A DNA stretch of 64,000 bases from Bog-473 sp963843365 (GTDB lineage Bacteria; Actinomycetota; Acidimicrobiia; Acidimicrobiales; RAAP-2): NCBI GenBank assembly GCA_963843365.1, contig CAWJKG010000003.1, positions 1,176,763-1,240,762 on the forward strand. The letters run 5' to 3'. Positions within the stretch are counted from its first letter, which is position 1, and every line of letters begins with the position of its first letter. Shown in pieces: positions 8,359 through 17,704 of this stretch. The notes below the pieces were generated by a model. It saw only the letters and a list, made by a program, of their open reading frames with translations. It was not told the DNA's origin and made no database searches. A program made the translations under genes and the position numbers.

Positions 8359-9286
8359 TCACCCGGGGCCCGGCCCGTCCAGGGCCTGCTGGACCAGACG
8401 CAGCAGGTCAGGGGCCACGGCGGCGGGCCCGGGCGGGGCGTCGCCCTTGTTGGTCACCCCGGACAGGACCAGGGCGAAGGGGATGCCGAGCTGGGCGGCC
8501 AGGGCTCCGTCGGTCGAGGGTCGGTCCCCCACCATGACGCGCAGGTCGCCGGCCGGGACGCGGGCGGCGATGGCGTCGGCCGTGGCGCGGTGGGGCTTGC
8601 CCGCCACTTCGGGCTCGACCCCTGCCGCGGTGACGACGGCGGCCAGGAGGGAGCCCGCGCCGGGCACCAACCCTTCCGGTGTCGGGTAGGTGGCGTCCTC
8701 GTTGGTGCCGACGAGGCGGGCGCCCTGCCGGACCGCGGTGACCGCCCGCGTGAGGCGCTCGTAGGTGAAGTCGCGGGTGAGCCCGACGACGACGGCGTCC
8801 GCCGGCCCTTCGGGCACGACCAGAATGCCGCGGGCGGCCAGCGCCTCGAGGACGCCGTCACCCGCGAGCACCACCGCGGTCGTGCCGGGGGCCAGCATGC
8901 CGGCGGCGACGTCGGCCGAGCGCAGCAGGTCGGCGTCTTCGGTCGTGATGCCGCAGTGCGCCAGCTGGCGGTGCAGCTCGGCGCGCGTCGGCAACGCATT
9001 GTTGGTGGCGAACAGGACGCGCACCCCCGCCACCGCGCAGACGGGCCACCGCCTCGTCCCCGCCGGGGATGGGCTGCCCGGAGAGCCACACCACACCATC
9101 GAGGTCGACGACCCAGGTGCCCTCGGGTGCCGGCGGCCACGGCGCGGCTGCCGGCGCGGTCGTTGGCGTGGTCGTGGTCGTTGGCGTGGTCGTTGGCGTG
9201 GTCGTTGCCGTGGTCGTTGGCGTGGTCGTTGGCGTGGTCGTTGGAGTGGTGGGACGTGGGGTCGGACGCGGGTCCGGAGGTGACAT
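8359..9286 (-). CDS. HAD-superfamily phosphatase (NagD/AraL-like), one frameshift, TPTT-repeat N-terminus
   Basis: The conserved start TWVVDLDGVVWLSGQPIPGG (HAD motif I, DxD type) lies in one frame. The rest (RVLFATNNALPTRAELHRQL, motif II, through MVGDRPSTDGALAAQLGIPFALVLSGV, motif IV) lies in another. One extra base near 9037 explains this. The protein is a class IIA HAD hydrolase related to NagD and phosphoglycolate phosphatases. The only ATG that serves motif I is at 9286. That start adds about 40 residues of Thr/Pro repeats encoded by 12-bp tandem repeats (9158-9250), unusual for this cytosolic family. It ends 41 bases before the phasin-like gene, and genes in this order often share transcription with tlyA. 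Confidence 0.82.
9158..9250. repeat. 12-bp tandem repeat encoding Thr-Pro-Thr-Thr units
   Basis: About seven copies, some imperfect, of the unit GTCGTTGGCGTG (plus strand). On the minus strand this reads as Thr-Pro-Thr-Thr within the N-terminal extension of the HAD gene. The array sits between the predicted start ATG (9286) and HAD motif I. Such arrays expand and contract easily, so copy number may vary between strains. Confidence 0.9.
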
Positions 9287-9310
9287 CGGGGCGAGGCTAA
9301 CCGGCTTCCC

Positions 9311-9316
9311 TAGAAT
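9311..9316 (+). promoter_or_regulatory. Putative -10 box of a leaderless promoter
   Basis: TAGAAT fits the actinobacterial TANNNT -10 consensus and ends 8 bases before the GTG at 9325. There is no Shine-Dalgarno sequence, so the transcript probably starts at or next to the start codon. No clear -35 is visible. Confidence 0.5.
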
Positions 9317-9324
9317 CGGCCGCC

Positions 9325-9681
9325 GTGGCCGAACTCGTCGTCGACGGAGACTCACTCGTCTTGCACCTGCGGCCGATGGAGCGGGCGGAGGGCATGCACA
9401 GCGACATCCGCGTGCCGCTGTCGGCGGTCCGGGCGGTGCGCGCCGTGGACGACCCGTGGCCGGAGTTGCGCGGTATCCGCGCACCGGGGACGGGATTGCC
9501 CAACGTGATCGCGGTCGGCACGCGGCGGGGCGGCTTCGGCAAGGACTTCGCCGCCGTCCACGGGAAGGGGCCGGCCATCGTCGTGGACCTCGTGGGCGCC
9601 GAGTACGGGCGCCTCGTCCTCACCACCGACGACGCCGCGGCACGGGCGAAGGCAGTCAGCGCGGCGCTGGGGTCCCGCTGA
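9325..9681 (+). CDS. PH-like conserved hypothetical protein
   Basis: A 118-residue protein starting at GTG 9325 (AELVVDGDSLVLHL). It is predicted almost all-beta with a C-terminal helix (DDAAARAKAVSAAL). It resembles conserved actinobacterial proteins of about 110-120 residues thought to adopt a pleckstrin-homology-like fold; these share the pattern LHLxPxExAExxHxDxxVPLSAVRAV. Function unknown. It is transcribed away from the HAD gene. The -10 box adjacent to the start suggests a leaderless mRNA. Confidence 0.75.
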   Translation: MAELVVDGDSLVLHLRPMERAEGMHSDIRVPLSAVRAVRAVDDPWPELRGIRAPGTGLPNVIAVGTRRGGFGKDFAAVHGKGPAIVVDLVGAEYGRLVLTTDDAAARAKAVSAALGSR

Positions 9682-9765
9682 TCCGGGGTCTTTCGGTTCC
9701 GGGTTTCCGGGTTCCGGGTTTCCCGGGGTCTCGAGACCTCGGGGTCCGGCGGACCGTCCGATCCG

Positions 9766-10206
9766 TCAGCTGTCGGACCAGGGCGGCTGGAAGCTGAGCG
9801 AGCGCGCCGCGTCGCGCTGCGTGACGAATCCCACCACACGGGCCCGATCCACGACGGGAAGCCGGGAACGCTGGTACCGGCACATCAGGGCGACGGCGTC
9901 TTCGAGCGAAATGTCTATGTCGAGGGCAATCGCTGCGGACGCTGTGGGCCGGCCGTCGGGGGCCCCGGCGAACTCGACGAAGTCGGCGAACTCGGCCAGG
10001 CGAACCTCCCTCGGATCCCGGCCCCGGGCTACGACCTGCGTCACGATGTCGCGCGCGCTGACGGTCCCGGCCAGGCTGCCGTCGTCCTGGCACAGGGTCG
10101 CCGAGTCCTCGCCGCGTCTGGCCAGGAAGCACGCAGCATCGGCCGCCGTCTCCGTGGTGTGCAGGACTTCGAGGTCTCCGGACATGACGTCCCGGATGGT
10201 CCTCAT
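9766..10206 (-). CDS. CBS-domain protein
   Basis: A 146-residue protein made of two CBS motifs: RTIRDVMSGDLEVLHTTET...GTVSARDIVTQ at the N-terminus and IDISLEDAVALMCRYQ...LPVVDRARVVGFVTQRD at the C-terminus. A CBS pair forms a Bateman module that binds adenine nucleotides and usually senses energy state. Stand-alone proteins like this are common in actinobacteria and their partners are mostly unknown. Start ATG 10206. The 195 bases between it and Ku contain only a short GGTCAGGTCG-type repeat (about 10345-10370), with no gene visible. Confidence 0.85.
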   Translation of the reverse strand: MRTIRDVMSGDLEVLHTTETAADAACFLARRGEDSATLCQDDGSLAGTVSARDIVTQVVARGRDPREVRLAEFADFVEFAGAPDGRPTASAAIALDIDISLEDAVALMCRYQRSRLPVVDRARVVGFVTQRDAARSLSFQPPWSDS

Positions 10207-10401
10207 CGCGACCTCCCATTGCCGGCGGGCCCGATCAGCCAGGCTCTCCCTCCACGGTCGCGCGCACAGGACCGCAGGGCAAGGGGTCGAGGCAGATTTG
10301 GCCGGCGCGGGGGTTGCAGTGGGTGCGCGGCCGCGAGACTGTGGTCAGGTCGGGTCAGGTCGGGTCGGTGCGGCCGCTGGTCGCTCAGCCGCGAGCTGGG
10401 C

Positions 10402-11334
10402 TCAGGAGGCCTTGCGACGCGCCGCCGTCTTGGGGCGGGCGGGGGCCTTCGCGGTCTTGGCGGTCTTCCTGGCCGGCGTCTTCTTGGCCGGTGCACCACC
10501 CTTGGCGGTCGCGCGCTTGGGGGCCGCGCGCGTGGCGCCCTTCGTCCCTGCCCCGGGCTTGGCTGCAGCGGCGATGCTCGCGTTCAGCGCCTCCATGAGG
10601 TCCACCACCTTGGCGGCGGGCTCGGGTCCCTCCTGCAAGACGATCTCGTGTCCCTGGCGCTTCTCCTCGATGATCGCTTCGACCTTCTCGCGGTGCGTGT
10701 CGTGGAAGCGCGCCGGATCCCACTCGCTCTCCATCGACTCGATGAGGAGCTGTGCCATGGACAACTCCCGGTCCGTCACGTCGCCGGTCTCGGGCAGGTC
10801 GAGGTCTCGGCCCGGGGCACGTACCTCATCGGAGAAGTACATCGTGTGAAGGGCGAGCGCGTCGTCTTCAGGCCGGATTGCGACGAGGTACTCCTTGTTC
10901 CGCATCACCAGCGTCGCGATGGCGATGCGGCCAGCCTCCGCCATGGCCTGTCGCAGGAGCGCGTAGGCCTTGTCGGCGCCTTCGCCCTCCGGGGCCAGGT
11001 AGTAGCTGGAGCGGAAGAACACCGGGTCGATGTCCGCCAGTCCGACGAAGTCGGAGATCTCGATCTGCCGGGACTTCTTCGGCTCGGCGGACTCGAGCTC
11101 CTCCTCGGTGAGGATCACATACTCGCCGCCGCCGAGGTCGTAGCCCTTGACGATCCGGTCCTGGGGCACCTCTTCGCCGGTCCGCTCGTTGACCTTCTTG
11201 TAGCGGATCCGGTCGGACGTCCCCTCCTCGAATTGGTTGAAGTGGATGCTCTTGTCCGAAGTGGCGGGGTACAGGCCCACGGGGATGTTCACCAGTCCGA
11301 AACTGAGAGCCCCCTTCCAGATCGTGCGTGGCAC
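10402..11334 (-). CDS. ku: Non-homologous end-joining protein Ku
   Basis: Prokaryotic Ku binds DNA double-strand ends as a homodimer and recruits ligase D. The typical opening PRTIWKGALSFGLVNIPVGLYPAT defines the GTG start at 11334. The Ku core runs to about residue 245 (ELSMAQLLIESMESEWDP, EAIIEEKRQGHEI). After it comes a Lys/Ala/Pro-rich tail (PAKKTPARKTAKTAKAPA), as in mycobacterial Ku, where such tails aid DNA binding. A TATTTT -10-like box (11342-11347) lies 7 bases upstream of the GTG, which suggests leaderless transcription. No ligD is present in the window. Confidence 0.95.
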   Translation of the reverse strand: MPRTIWKGALSFGLVNIPVGLYPATSDKSIHFNQFEEGTSDRIRYKKVNERTGEEVPQDRIVKGYDLGGGEYVILTEEELESAEPKKSRQIEISDFVGLADIDPVFFRSSYYLAPEGEGADKAYALLRQAMAEAGRIAIATLVMRNKEYLVAIRPEDDALALHTMYFSDEVRAPGRDLDLPETGDVTDRELSMAQLLIESMESEWDPARFHDTHREKVEAIIEEKRQGHEIVLQEGPEPAAKVVDLMEALNASIAAAAKPGAGTKGATRAAPKRATAKGGAPAKKTPARKTAKTAKAPARPKTAARRKAS

Positions 11335-11341
11335 GCCCAAC

Positions 11342-11347
11342 AAAATA
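11342..11347 (-). promoter_or_regulatory. Putative -10 box for leaderless ku transcript
   Basis: On the minus strand the sequence reads TATTTT and ends 7 bases before the ku GTG. There is no convincing Shine-Dalgarno and only a weak -35 region. Confidence 0.4.
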
Positions 11348-11400
11348 CCAGCCCAGAGCCGGTCCACCACCTTGTTACAGCCTTTCGTCACACTGAGGCC

Positions 11401-11787
11401 ATGGTGAAGGACACCCCGACCGCCTTCGGTGCCGCCCTGCTACGGGGCTTGGCCGAGCTGGGCCCGGTCGAGCAGTTCTCCGGCGACCTGAGCCTTGAAC
11501 TGGGAATTTCTCTGTGGCTGCGCACGAGCGGGACATCGCTCCTGGAGGCCCGCTCGTCGCTCCTGGAGATCCGCCGCCTGATCCTGGACGTCAGTGGCCT
11601 CGACCCGGCTATCGAGCCCTTCCCCATGGTCGGCCGCTCCCCCAGGTCAGACGTGGTGAACCTGGTCGGCTACATCTCCGAGCTCCTGCGTCGCGCCTCG
11701 GTGGGGCACGGCCGCGGAATCGAAGCGGTCGTCGAGGCGGTCGTCGCCCGTCTGCCCGCACGCCTGGACGAGGCGCTCGGGGCGTAG
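11401..11787 (+). CDS. Hypothetical protein, mostly helical
   Basis: A 128-residue protein from ATG 11401, divergent from ku with about 65 bases between starts. The composition is that of a real actinobacterial gene. It has helical segments (AFGAALLRGLAELGPVEQF, SGTSLLEARSSLLEIRRLIL, VVNLVGYISELLRRAS, IEAVVEAVVARLPARLDEAL) and no cysteines, signal peptide or membrane helix. I do not recognise a family. It is followed by a 17-bp direct repeat (about 11788-11822) and the convergent end of the large Ig-repeat gene. Confidence 0.6.
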   Translation: MVKDTPTAFGAALLRGLAELGPVEQFSGDLSLELGISLWLRTSGTSLLEARSSLLEIRRLILDVSGLDPAIEPFPMVGRSPRSDVVNLVGYISELLRRASVGHGRGIEAVVEAVVARLPARLDEALGA

Positions 11788-11824
11788 CCCTTCTCGGGGC
11801 GGCGCCCTTCTCGGGGCGGCGCAG

Positions 11825-14800
11825 TTAGAAGCCGAAGGCAGCGATGATGTTGCCGTTGAGCCCGGCCGCCGCCATGCTGCCCAAGTAGGGCGCGTCGCCA
11901 TAGGCGAACACGTCGCCCCGGGCCGCGGCTACCCAGTACCCCCTCCCGTCAGCCGTGGGGAAGATGGCTGAGGCGGGGTTGAACGAGTTCACGTAGCCGA
12001 GCGGCGCCCCCATGGACGTGGCATCGCCGAAGCCGGCCACCACGCCGTTGGCGTAGAGCAGCCAGTACCCCTGCCAGTCAGGTGTCGCCACGGCATCGAC
12101 GACGGCCACGGTCGTCGCGGGGGGCGACCCGTAGAACGCGGCGTCCCCGAAGGCGTAGACCGCTCCGACGTTGGTGACGAGCCAGTAGCCCATGCCGGTG
12201 GCGTCGGGCATCACCGACACCGCCTTGCCGGCACAGCCTCCGATGCCGGGACACGAGCCGGCGAAATGAGCGTCGCCGAAGGCGAAGACGCCCCCGTCCG
12301 AGGCGACCATGAAATACCCGTGGCCGGTGACCGACGGCACCATGGCCACGATCGGTGCGTTGAGTCTGTTGGGGAGGCCGGAACCTGCGGGGTGCAGCCC
12401 GAGCGCAGGTATCGATCCGTAGTACGAGGAGGATCCGAAGCTGAAGATGCCCCCGTCGGAGGCGACCAACCAGTAGCCGGTCCGACTGGCCGACGGCGTG
12501 ATCCCCACGACGGGACGCTGCAACGGAGTGCCCCCCATGGAACCGTAGAACGTGGCACCACCGAAGGAGAAGATGCCTCCATCCGACCCGACCAACCAGT
12601 AGCCGCGCGCGGCCGGGCCGACCGGGAACGACTCCGTGCTTCCCGTGGCGGCGAGATAGTTCACGCCCTGCGCCACGCTGGCTGTCAGTGTGCAGACCCC
12701 GAAGCCCACGAAGCTGACCGCGTGTCCGTCCGCCCCGACAGTGCACACGGCGGTCGAGATGGATGCGACCGAGGTGACCCCGTCACCGTTGGTGAAGACA
12801 CTCGCCGTGAAGCCCGAGAATTCGATGGCATCGGTCGGGATGTTGGTGATAACGGGGCTGGACGGGGTGGCCTGGCCGACGGAGAAACTCTGTGGGGATC
12901 CGTCGCTCTCGGTGTAGTTGGGCGTCCCGGCGGTATGGGCAGTCAGAGTGCATGTGCCCACGCCCACGAACGAGACCGCCGAGCCGGTGGCGACACAGAC
13001 CGAGGCGGTCGACGACGTGGTCGACGGTGCCCCGTCGGTCTCGGTGTTCACCGCGGGTGCGAAACTGCCCCCGTACACGGCCTGCCCGGCACCGGGCAGG
13101 TTGGCGATGCTCGGTGCGCCCGGCGCGGTGTTCTGGGCAACGGTGAAGGGCTCGCACGGCCCCGTCGAGACGAGGTAGTTGACGTCGCCGTTGTAGGTGG
13201 CCTCGTACGAGTAGCTCCCGGCGTTCAGCGCCGCTGAGGTATTGCTGTTCGGCGCGTTGCCGCCACTGAGCATGAACGTGCCCGCGGAAGTGCCGGGGCT
13301 GCTGCAGCTGCCGTTGGTGAACAAGGTGTACGTCACGGAGCCCGTCGGCGTGATGCCCGTCGCCCCCGTCACCGTCGATGTGTCCTCGGACTTGGCGTGC
13401 GTGAGCTCCATATCGGTCCACGCCGCGCTCGTATGGGCGTCGAAGACCACGGTCCCCACCGACAGGGTCGCCTGGCCGATCGCGGTGCCGTGTTGGCCGG
13501 AGCTGGAGTGGTAGTTGCTGTCGCCGCCGTAATCGGCGATGGCCGAATAGGTCCCGGCGATCGCGTTGGTCACGGCACAGGTCGCCTGACCGCTCGTGAG
13601 CTGTGAGGAGGGACAGCTGACTGCATGGCCATGGGGATCCGTCACGGTCCACGAGAGCGCGCCGGTCGGGGTCACCCCGGGGCCGCTCACGGTAGCGGTG
13701 AAGGTGAAGCTGCCCCCCGTGACCTGGCCGCTGGCGTTGTCGGTGACGACGGTCGTCGAGTTCGCCTTGGCCACGGTGGCGCCATTGTCTGAGCCCAGAC
13801 TGACGCCATAGGTCGCGTCCCCGCTGTAGTTCGCCGTGGCGGTGTAGGTCCCCCCGAGTGCGTCGGTGATGGTGCAGGTGGCCTGGCCGTTGGAGTCGAG
13901 GGTGGTCGTGCTGCTGCTGCAGCTCACGAGGCTGGAACTCGGATCCGTCACGTTCCAGACAACGGTGCCGGTGGGGGTGCCGTGGGCCCCCGAGACGGTC
14001 GCGGTGAAGGTGAAGCTGCCGCCGGTCGACTGGCCGTTGGCGTTGTCGGTGACGGCGGTGTTCGAGGTCGCCTTCGCCACCGTGGCGGTGTTGTCCTGGC
14101 CCGAACTCCCGGTGTAGTTGCTGTCGCCGCCGTAGTTGGCCGTGGCCGTGTACGTCCCCCCGAGCGCGTCGGTGATGGTGCAGGTGGCCTTGCCGTTGGA
14201 GTCGAGCGTTGTCGTGCTGCTGCTGCAGGTCACCGGATTGGAGTTGGGATCCGTCACGGTCCAGTTGAGGGTGCCGGTCGGCCTGACACCGGGGCCGCTC
14301 ACGGTGGCGGTGAACGTGAAGCTGCCCCCCGTGACCTGGCCGCTGGCGTTGTCGGTGACGACAGTCGTGGACGTCGCCTCGCCCACGGCGGCGGTGTTGT
14401 CCGAGCCCGAGCTCGCCGTGTAGTTGCTGTCGCCGCCGTAGTTGGCCGTGGCCGTGTAGGTGCCCCCGAGCGCGTTGGTGATGGTGCAGGTGGCCTGGCC
14501 GTTGGAGTCGAGCGTTGTCGTGCTGCTGCTGCAGGTCACCGGATTGGAGTTGGGATCCGTCACGGTCCAGTTGAGGGTGCCGGTCGGCCTGACACCGGGG
14601 CCGCTCACGGTGGCGGTGAACGTGAAGCTGCCCCCCGTGACCTGGCCGCTGGCCGTATCAGTGACGGCGGTGTTCGAGGTCGCCTTCGCCACCGTGGCGG
14701 TGTTGTCCGAGCCCGAGCTCGCCGTGTAGTTGGTGTCGCCGCCGTAGTTGGCCGTGGCCGTGTACGTCCCCCCGAGCGCGTTGGTGATGGTGCAGGTGGC

Positions 14801-15391
14801 CTGGCCGTTGGAGTCGAGCGTTGTCGTGCTGCTGCTGCAGGTCACCGGATTGGAGTTGGGATCCGTCACGGTCCAGTTGAGGGTGCCGGTCGGCGTGAAC
14901 CCCGCCACTCCATTCACGGTGGCGGTGAACGTGAAGCTCCCTCCAGTCGTTGCACTGGTGGCGCTGTCTGTTACCCCTGTGGTCGAGGTTGCCTTCGCCA
15001 CGGTCGCGTTGTCCTGGTTGCTCACTCCCCCGCTGTAGGTGGAGTCGCCCTGATATGTCGCCGTGGCTGCATAGGTCCCACCCGCAACGCTCGTGATGGT
15101 GCACGTCGCCTGCCCGTTGACATCCAGGCTCGTCGAACCGCTGCTGCAGTTCACCGGATTCGACTGCGGGTCCGTCACGTTCCAGACGACAGGGCCCGTG
15201 GGGGTGCCGTCGGCCCCCGAGACGGTCGCGGTGAAGGTGACACTGCCCCCCGTCACGGTGCCCGAGGCATCGTCGGTCACGACGGTCGTGGAGGTGTCCC
15301 CCGCCGCTCCGGCCGGACCCGACAACGCGCCCAGCGAGAGGGGCAGTGCCGTGGCGAGAGCAGCCACCGCAAGGGCGCGGCGCCACTTCAT
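11825..15391 (-). CDS. Secreted Ig-repeat protein with C-terminal six-repeat GYW domain (family member 1)
   Basis: A 1188-residue protein with a Sec signal peptide (KWRRALAVAALATALPLSLGALSGPAGAAG). Six bacterial Ig-like repeats of about 102 residues follow (TVVTDNASGQVTGGSFTFT type), then a seventh divergent Ig-like unit and two MBG-like units (SVGQAT, GFGVCTLTA). The last roughly 260 residues (11825-12606) hold six repeats beginning GYWLVGSDGGIFSFG and ending LNGNIIAAFGF, which I infer to be a six-bladed propeller. Repeat 4 has the CPGIGGC loop, a likely disulfide. There is no LPxTG anchor. The ATG 15391 overlaps the stop of the O-antigen-ligase-like gene (ATGA), so the two are probably co-expressed. 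The frame is intact, unlike members 2 and 3. Confidence 0.88.
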   Translation of the reverse strand: MKWRRALAVAALATALPLSLGALSGPAGAAGDTSTTVVTDDASGTVTGGSVTFTATVSGADGTPTGPVVWNVTDPQSNPVNCSSGSTSLDVNGQATCTITSVAGGTYAATATYQGDSTYSGGVSNQDNATVAKATSTTGVTDSATSATTGGSFTFTATVNGVAGFTPTGTLNWTVTDPNSNPVTCSSSTTTLDSNGQATCTITNALGGTYTATANYGGDTNYTASSGSDNTATVAKATSNTAVTDTASGQVTGGSFTFTATVSGPGVRPTGTLNWTVTDPNSNPVTCSSSTTTLDSNGQATCTITNALGGTYTATANYGGDSNYTASSGSDNTAAVGEATSTTVVTDNASGQVTGGSFTFTATVSGPGVRPTGTLNWTVTDPNSNPVTCSSSTTTLDSNGKATCTITDALGGTYTATANYGGDSNYTGSSGQDNTATVAKATSNTAVTDNANGQSTGGSFTFTATVSGAHGTPTGTVVWNVTDPSSSLVSCSSSTTTLDSNGQATCTITDALGGTYTATANYSGDATYGVSLGSDNGATVAKANSTTVVTDNASGQVTGGSFTFTATVSGPGVTPTGALSWTVTDPHGHAVSCPSSQLTSGQATCAVTNAIAGTYSAIADYGGDSNYHSSSGQHGTAIGQATLSVGTVVFDAHTSAAWTDMELTHAKSEDTSTVTGATGITPTGSVTYTLFTNGSCSSPGTSAGTFMLSGGNAPNSNTSAALNAGSYSYEATYNGDVNYLVSTGPCEPFTVAQNTAPGAPSIANLPGAGQAVYGGSFAPAVNTETDGAPSTTSSTASVCVATGSAVSFVGVGTCTLTAHTAGTPNYTESDGSPQSFSVGQATPSSPVITNIPTDAIEFSGFTASVFTNGDGVTSVASISTAVCTVGADGHAVSFVGFGVCTLTASVAQGVNYLAATGSTESFPVGPAARGYWLVGSDGGIFSFGGATFYGSMGGTPLQRPVVGITPSASRTGYWLVASDGGIFSFGSSSYYGSIPALGLHPAGSGLPNRLNAPIVAMVPSVTGHGYFMVASDGGVFAFGDAHFAGSCPGIGGCAGKAVSVMPDATGMGYWLVTNVGAVYAFGDAAFYGSPPATTVAVVDAVATPDWQGYWLLYANGVVAGFGDATSMGAPLGYVNSFNPASAIFPTADGRGYWVAAARGDVFAYGDAPYLGSMAAAGLNGNIIAAFGF
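13549..15330. repeat. 306-bp tandem repeats encoding Ig-like domains
   Basis: The same sequence block recurs at 13855, 14161, 14467 and 14773, exactly 306 bp (102 codons) apart. The central copies are nearly identical at the DNA level, while the outer copies have diverged. Near identity at silent positions indicates recent duplication or gene conversion, and makes the region prone to assembly collapse. Confidence 0.9.
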
Positions 15392-16711
15392 GCGGGCTCC
15401 CACGACGCCAGCCCCGCGCACCAGCCCCCGAGCAGGCCGAGCGCGGGCAGGTGCCAGTCGAAGTCAAAAAAGCCGCCCACGGACCAGCACACTAGGGCTG
15501 CGACGGCACAGGACGACAGCGGGTCCACCCTCCGCAGGGCTCTGCCGAGTGAAAGGGCCACGACCCCGAGGAGACCCAGACCGACCAGACCGCCGTCTGC
15601 GACCACCTGGAGGTACTCGTTGTGCACGAAACGGGCAGCGCTGCCGTCCGCCGCATGCAGGATGAGCGGCTTGTCCGCCCCGACGCCGATGAACGGGGAC
15701 GACGCCCATTGGCGGAAAGCACTGACCCACTCCGCGGCCCGGTCCTGGTCGCTGGGCGCCAGGGCCCGGAGCCCGACCTCGTGGTGCAGGAGGACCGCAG
15801 TGGTCGCGACGACACACAGCACCGCCCCCGTCGTGGCGATGCGGCGATGTGCGCTCGACCAGCGAGCGGCGAAGCCGGGTCTCGCGGACAGGGCCAACCC
15901 CACCGCGAGGACGACCACCGCACCGAGCCACGGCACCGGGTGGCTCTGGGGAGACGATGCGATTGCCGCCACGCCGAGTCCGGCTCCCGCGCCGATCGAC
16001 AGCGCCAATTCCTTGTAGCGGGAGCGGGGAACGAAGAGGCACGCGCATGCGCAGGCCAGAACCGCCCCGCGGCTCTGGGTGGCGAGGAGGGCAGCCGCAT
16101 TGAGACAGACGGCGACACGGACGAATGCGGACGCTTGGTGACACCCGAAAGCCAGCAGAAGGCAAACGCCGAACACCAGTCCCGCCGCGTCGGCGTACGT
16201 GAGCGTGCTCGAGAGGCGCCAGAGTCCCTGGGCCGGCATCGCCATGGGGAACCAGCGCCAGACCAAACCGGCGAAACCCACCAACGCGCCCAGCGCGCCG
16301 AGGCTGGCCATGGCGAGCGCCGCGTTTTCGCGCTCGGCGCCCGCGCAGTGGACGCACCGCGGCGAAGGCGGCGCCAAACGCGATCATGCTGGCGCCGAGC
16401 GGAAGGAATTCCGCTTCCGGTCCGGTCGTGGCCGTCCGGATGTACCACCACAGCGTCAGCGCCCCGAGGCCGGAGAGCACGGTGACCGTGTGCCTGTCCG
16501 GCGGGGACGAGACCAGCGCCACCGTCAGGAGCGCTGCCGCCACGAGCGCGATGGCCACGGCCTCGGCGTGCCAGAAACCGCCATCGCGCCAGCCCGCGAC
16601 CGCAGCCAGCGCAAAGAGCAAGCCGGGGGCGATCCACCGGTTGTCAGCCTCCTGATCGACCGTGACCGTGTGCGCGTCGGGCTTGACGAGCGCCCGCTGC
16701 GGGGCCGTCAT
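15388..16711 (-). CDS. O-antigen ligase-like (Wzy_C) membrane protein, one frameshift
   Basis: Two overlapping frames join into one protein of about 440 residues. The first, from ATG 16711, has several membrane helices (IAPGLLFALAAVAGW, LVAAALLTVALVSS). The second continues from EREN through further helices to the ligase signatures ATQSRGAVLACACA and HNEYLQVVADGGLVGLGLLG. One base is missing near 16350. O-antigen ligase family proteins join or polymerise lipid-linked glycans on the outer face of the membrane; in Gram-positives the substrate is usually unknown. The stop overlaps the start of the Ig-repeat protein, suggesting joint expression. The start is supported only by position, as no strong ribosome binding site is visible. 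Confidence 0.8.
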
Positions 16712-16867
16712 CGGAGGTGCGCACCCCGGAGCACAGGAAACCGTAACCTCGCCGGGGAGCTCCGCACCCGCGGCTGCCCAGGGTGCTGGGCCCATGCCTG
16801 GGTGGTGCCGCACGGTGCCGGGAGCGTCACAGCGGGAAGCCAGGTACAACCGTCAGGATGGGCGCGT

Positions 16868-17704
16868 ATGGCTCGACAACGGCGGCGGGTGGTGCTGACG
16901 GTGTCGGGCGTGGCCGTCGTGCTCATTCTGGCGGCGGTCCTCGGACCGTACGTCTACATCCACTTCATCGAAGGGCCCGCTCCGAGCAAGCTCGAACTGC
17001 CCAAGGCGACGAACTCTCCAGCCGGTACATCCGGTACATCCGGTACCCACGGGTCAGCCATCACGACCGACTCGCTCGACGGTGTCTGGAACGTCGGATC
17101 GGGATCCCAGGCCGGCTACCGCGTCCAGGAGGTACTCGTCGGTCAGAACGCGACGGCGGTGGGTCGGACGAGCAAGATCTGGGGTTCCCTCACCATCTCC
17201 GGCACCACGGTGACCAAGGGCATGTTCACGGTGGACATGGCGAGCGTGGAGAGCGACCAGAGCCAGCGCAACGCGCGCTTCGACGGGCCCATCATGGACG
17301 TCAGCCGGTACCCGACCGCGACCCTGACCCTCTCCACTCCGATTCAACTGGGGACGATCCCGGCCGGGGGTGTCGTGGAGCACTACGACGCAGTGGGCGC
17401 GCTCGACATGCACGGCGTGACGAGGCCGGTGCACTTCCAGGTCACGGCGGAGCGGACCGGATCGGGCATCGACGTGTTGGCTGACATCCCGATCACATTC
17501 GCGGAGTGGAACATCGCGAACCCCAGCATCGGCGGCTTCGTCACCACCGCCGACAACGGGACGCTGGAGGTCCTCCTCCAGTTGACGCAGGGCGCTGGGA
17601 ATCCCGCCTCACGGTCGGCGGGCTCCGCGGGTTCGGTCGGCGGCGGTGGTCCGGTCACCGTGCCCAGCACGACCGTGCCGCCACTGCGCGTCCCGGACGG
17701 CTGA
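16868..17704 (+). CDS. YceI family lipocalin-like protein, membrane anchored
   Basis: A 278-residue protein from ATG 16868. It has a single N-terminal membrane segment (VVLTVSGVAVVLILAAVLGPYVYI) without an obvious cleavage site, then a Ser/Thr/Gly linker. A YceI domain follows (GVWNVGSGSQAGYRVQE, FTVDMASVESDQSQRNARFDGPIMDVSRYP, LDMHGVTRPVHFQVTAE). YceI proteins form a lipocalin-like barrel that binds isoprenoid-type lipids. The C-terminus is a low-complexity Gly/Ser/Thr tail. It is divergent from the O-antigen-ligase-like gene. The 179 bases between it and the next gene show no recognisable element. Confidence 0.88.
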   Translation: MARQRRRVVLTVSGVAVVLILAAVLGPYVYIHFIEGPAPSKLELPKATNSPAGTSGTSGTHGSAITTDSLDGVWNVGSGSQAGYRVQEVLVGQNATAVGRTSKIWGSLTISGTTVTKGMFTVDMASVESDQSQRNARFDGPIMDVSRYPTATLTLSTPIQLGTIPAGGVVEHYDAVGALDMHGVTRPVHFQVTAERTGSGIDVLADIPITFAEWNIANPSIGGFVTTADNGTLEVLLQLTQGAGNPASRSAGSAGSVGGGGPVTVPSTTVPPLRVPDG

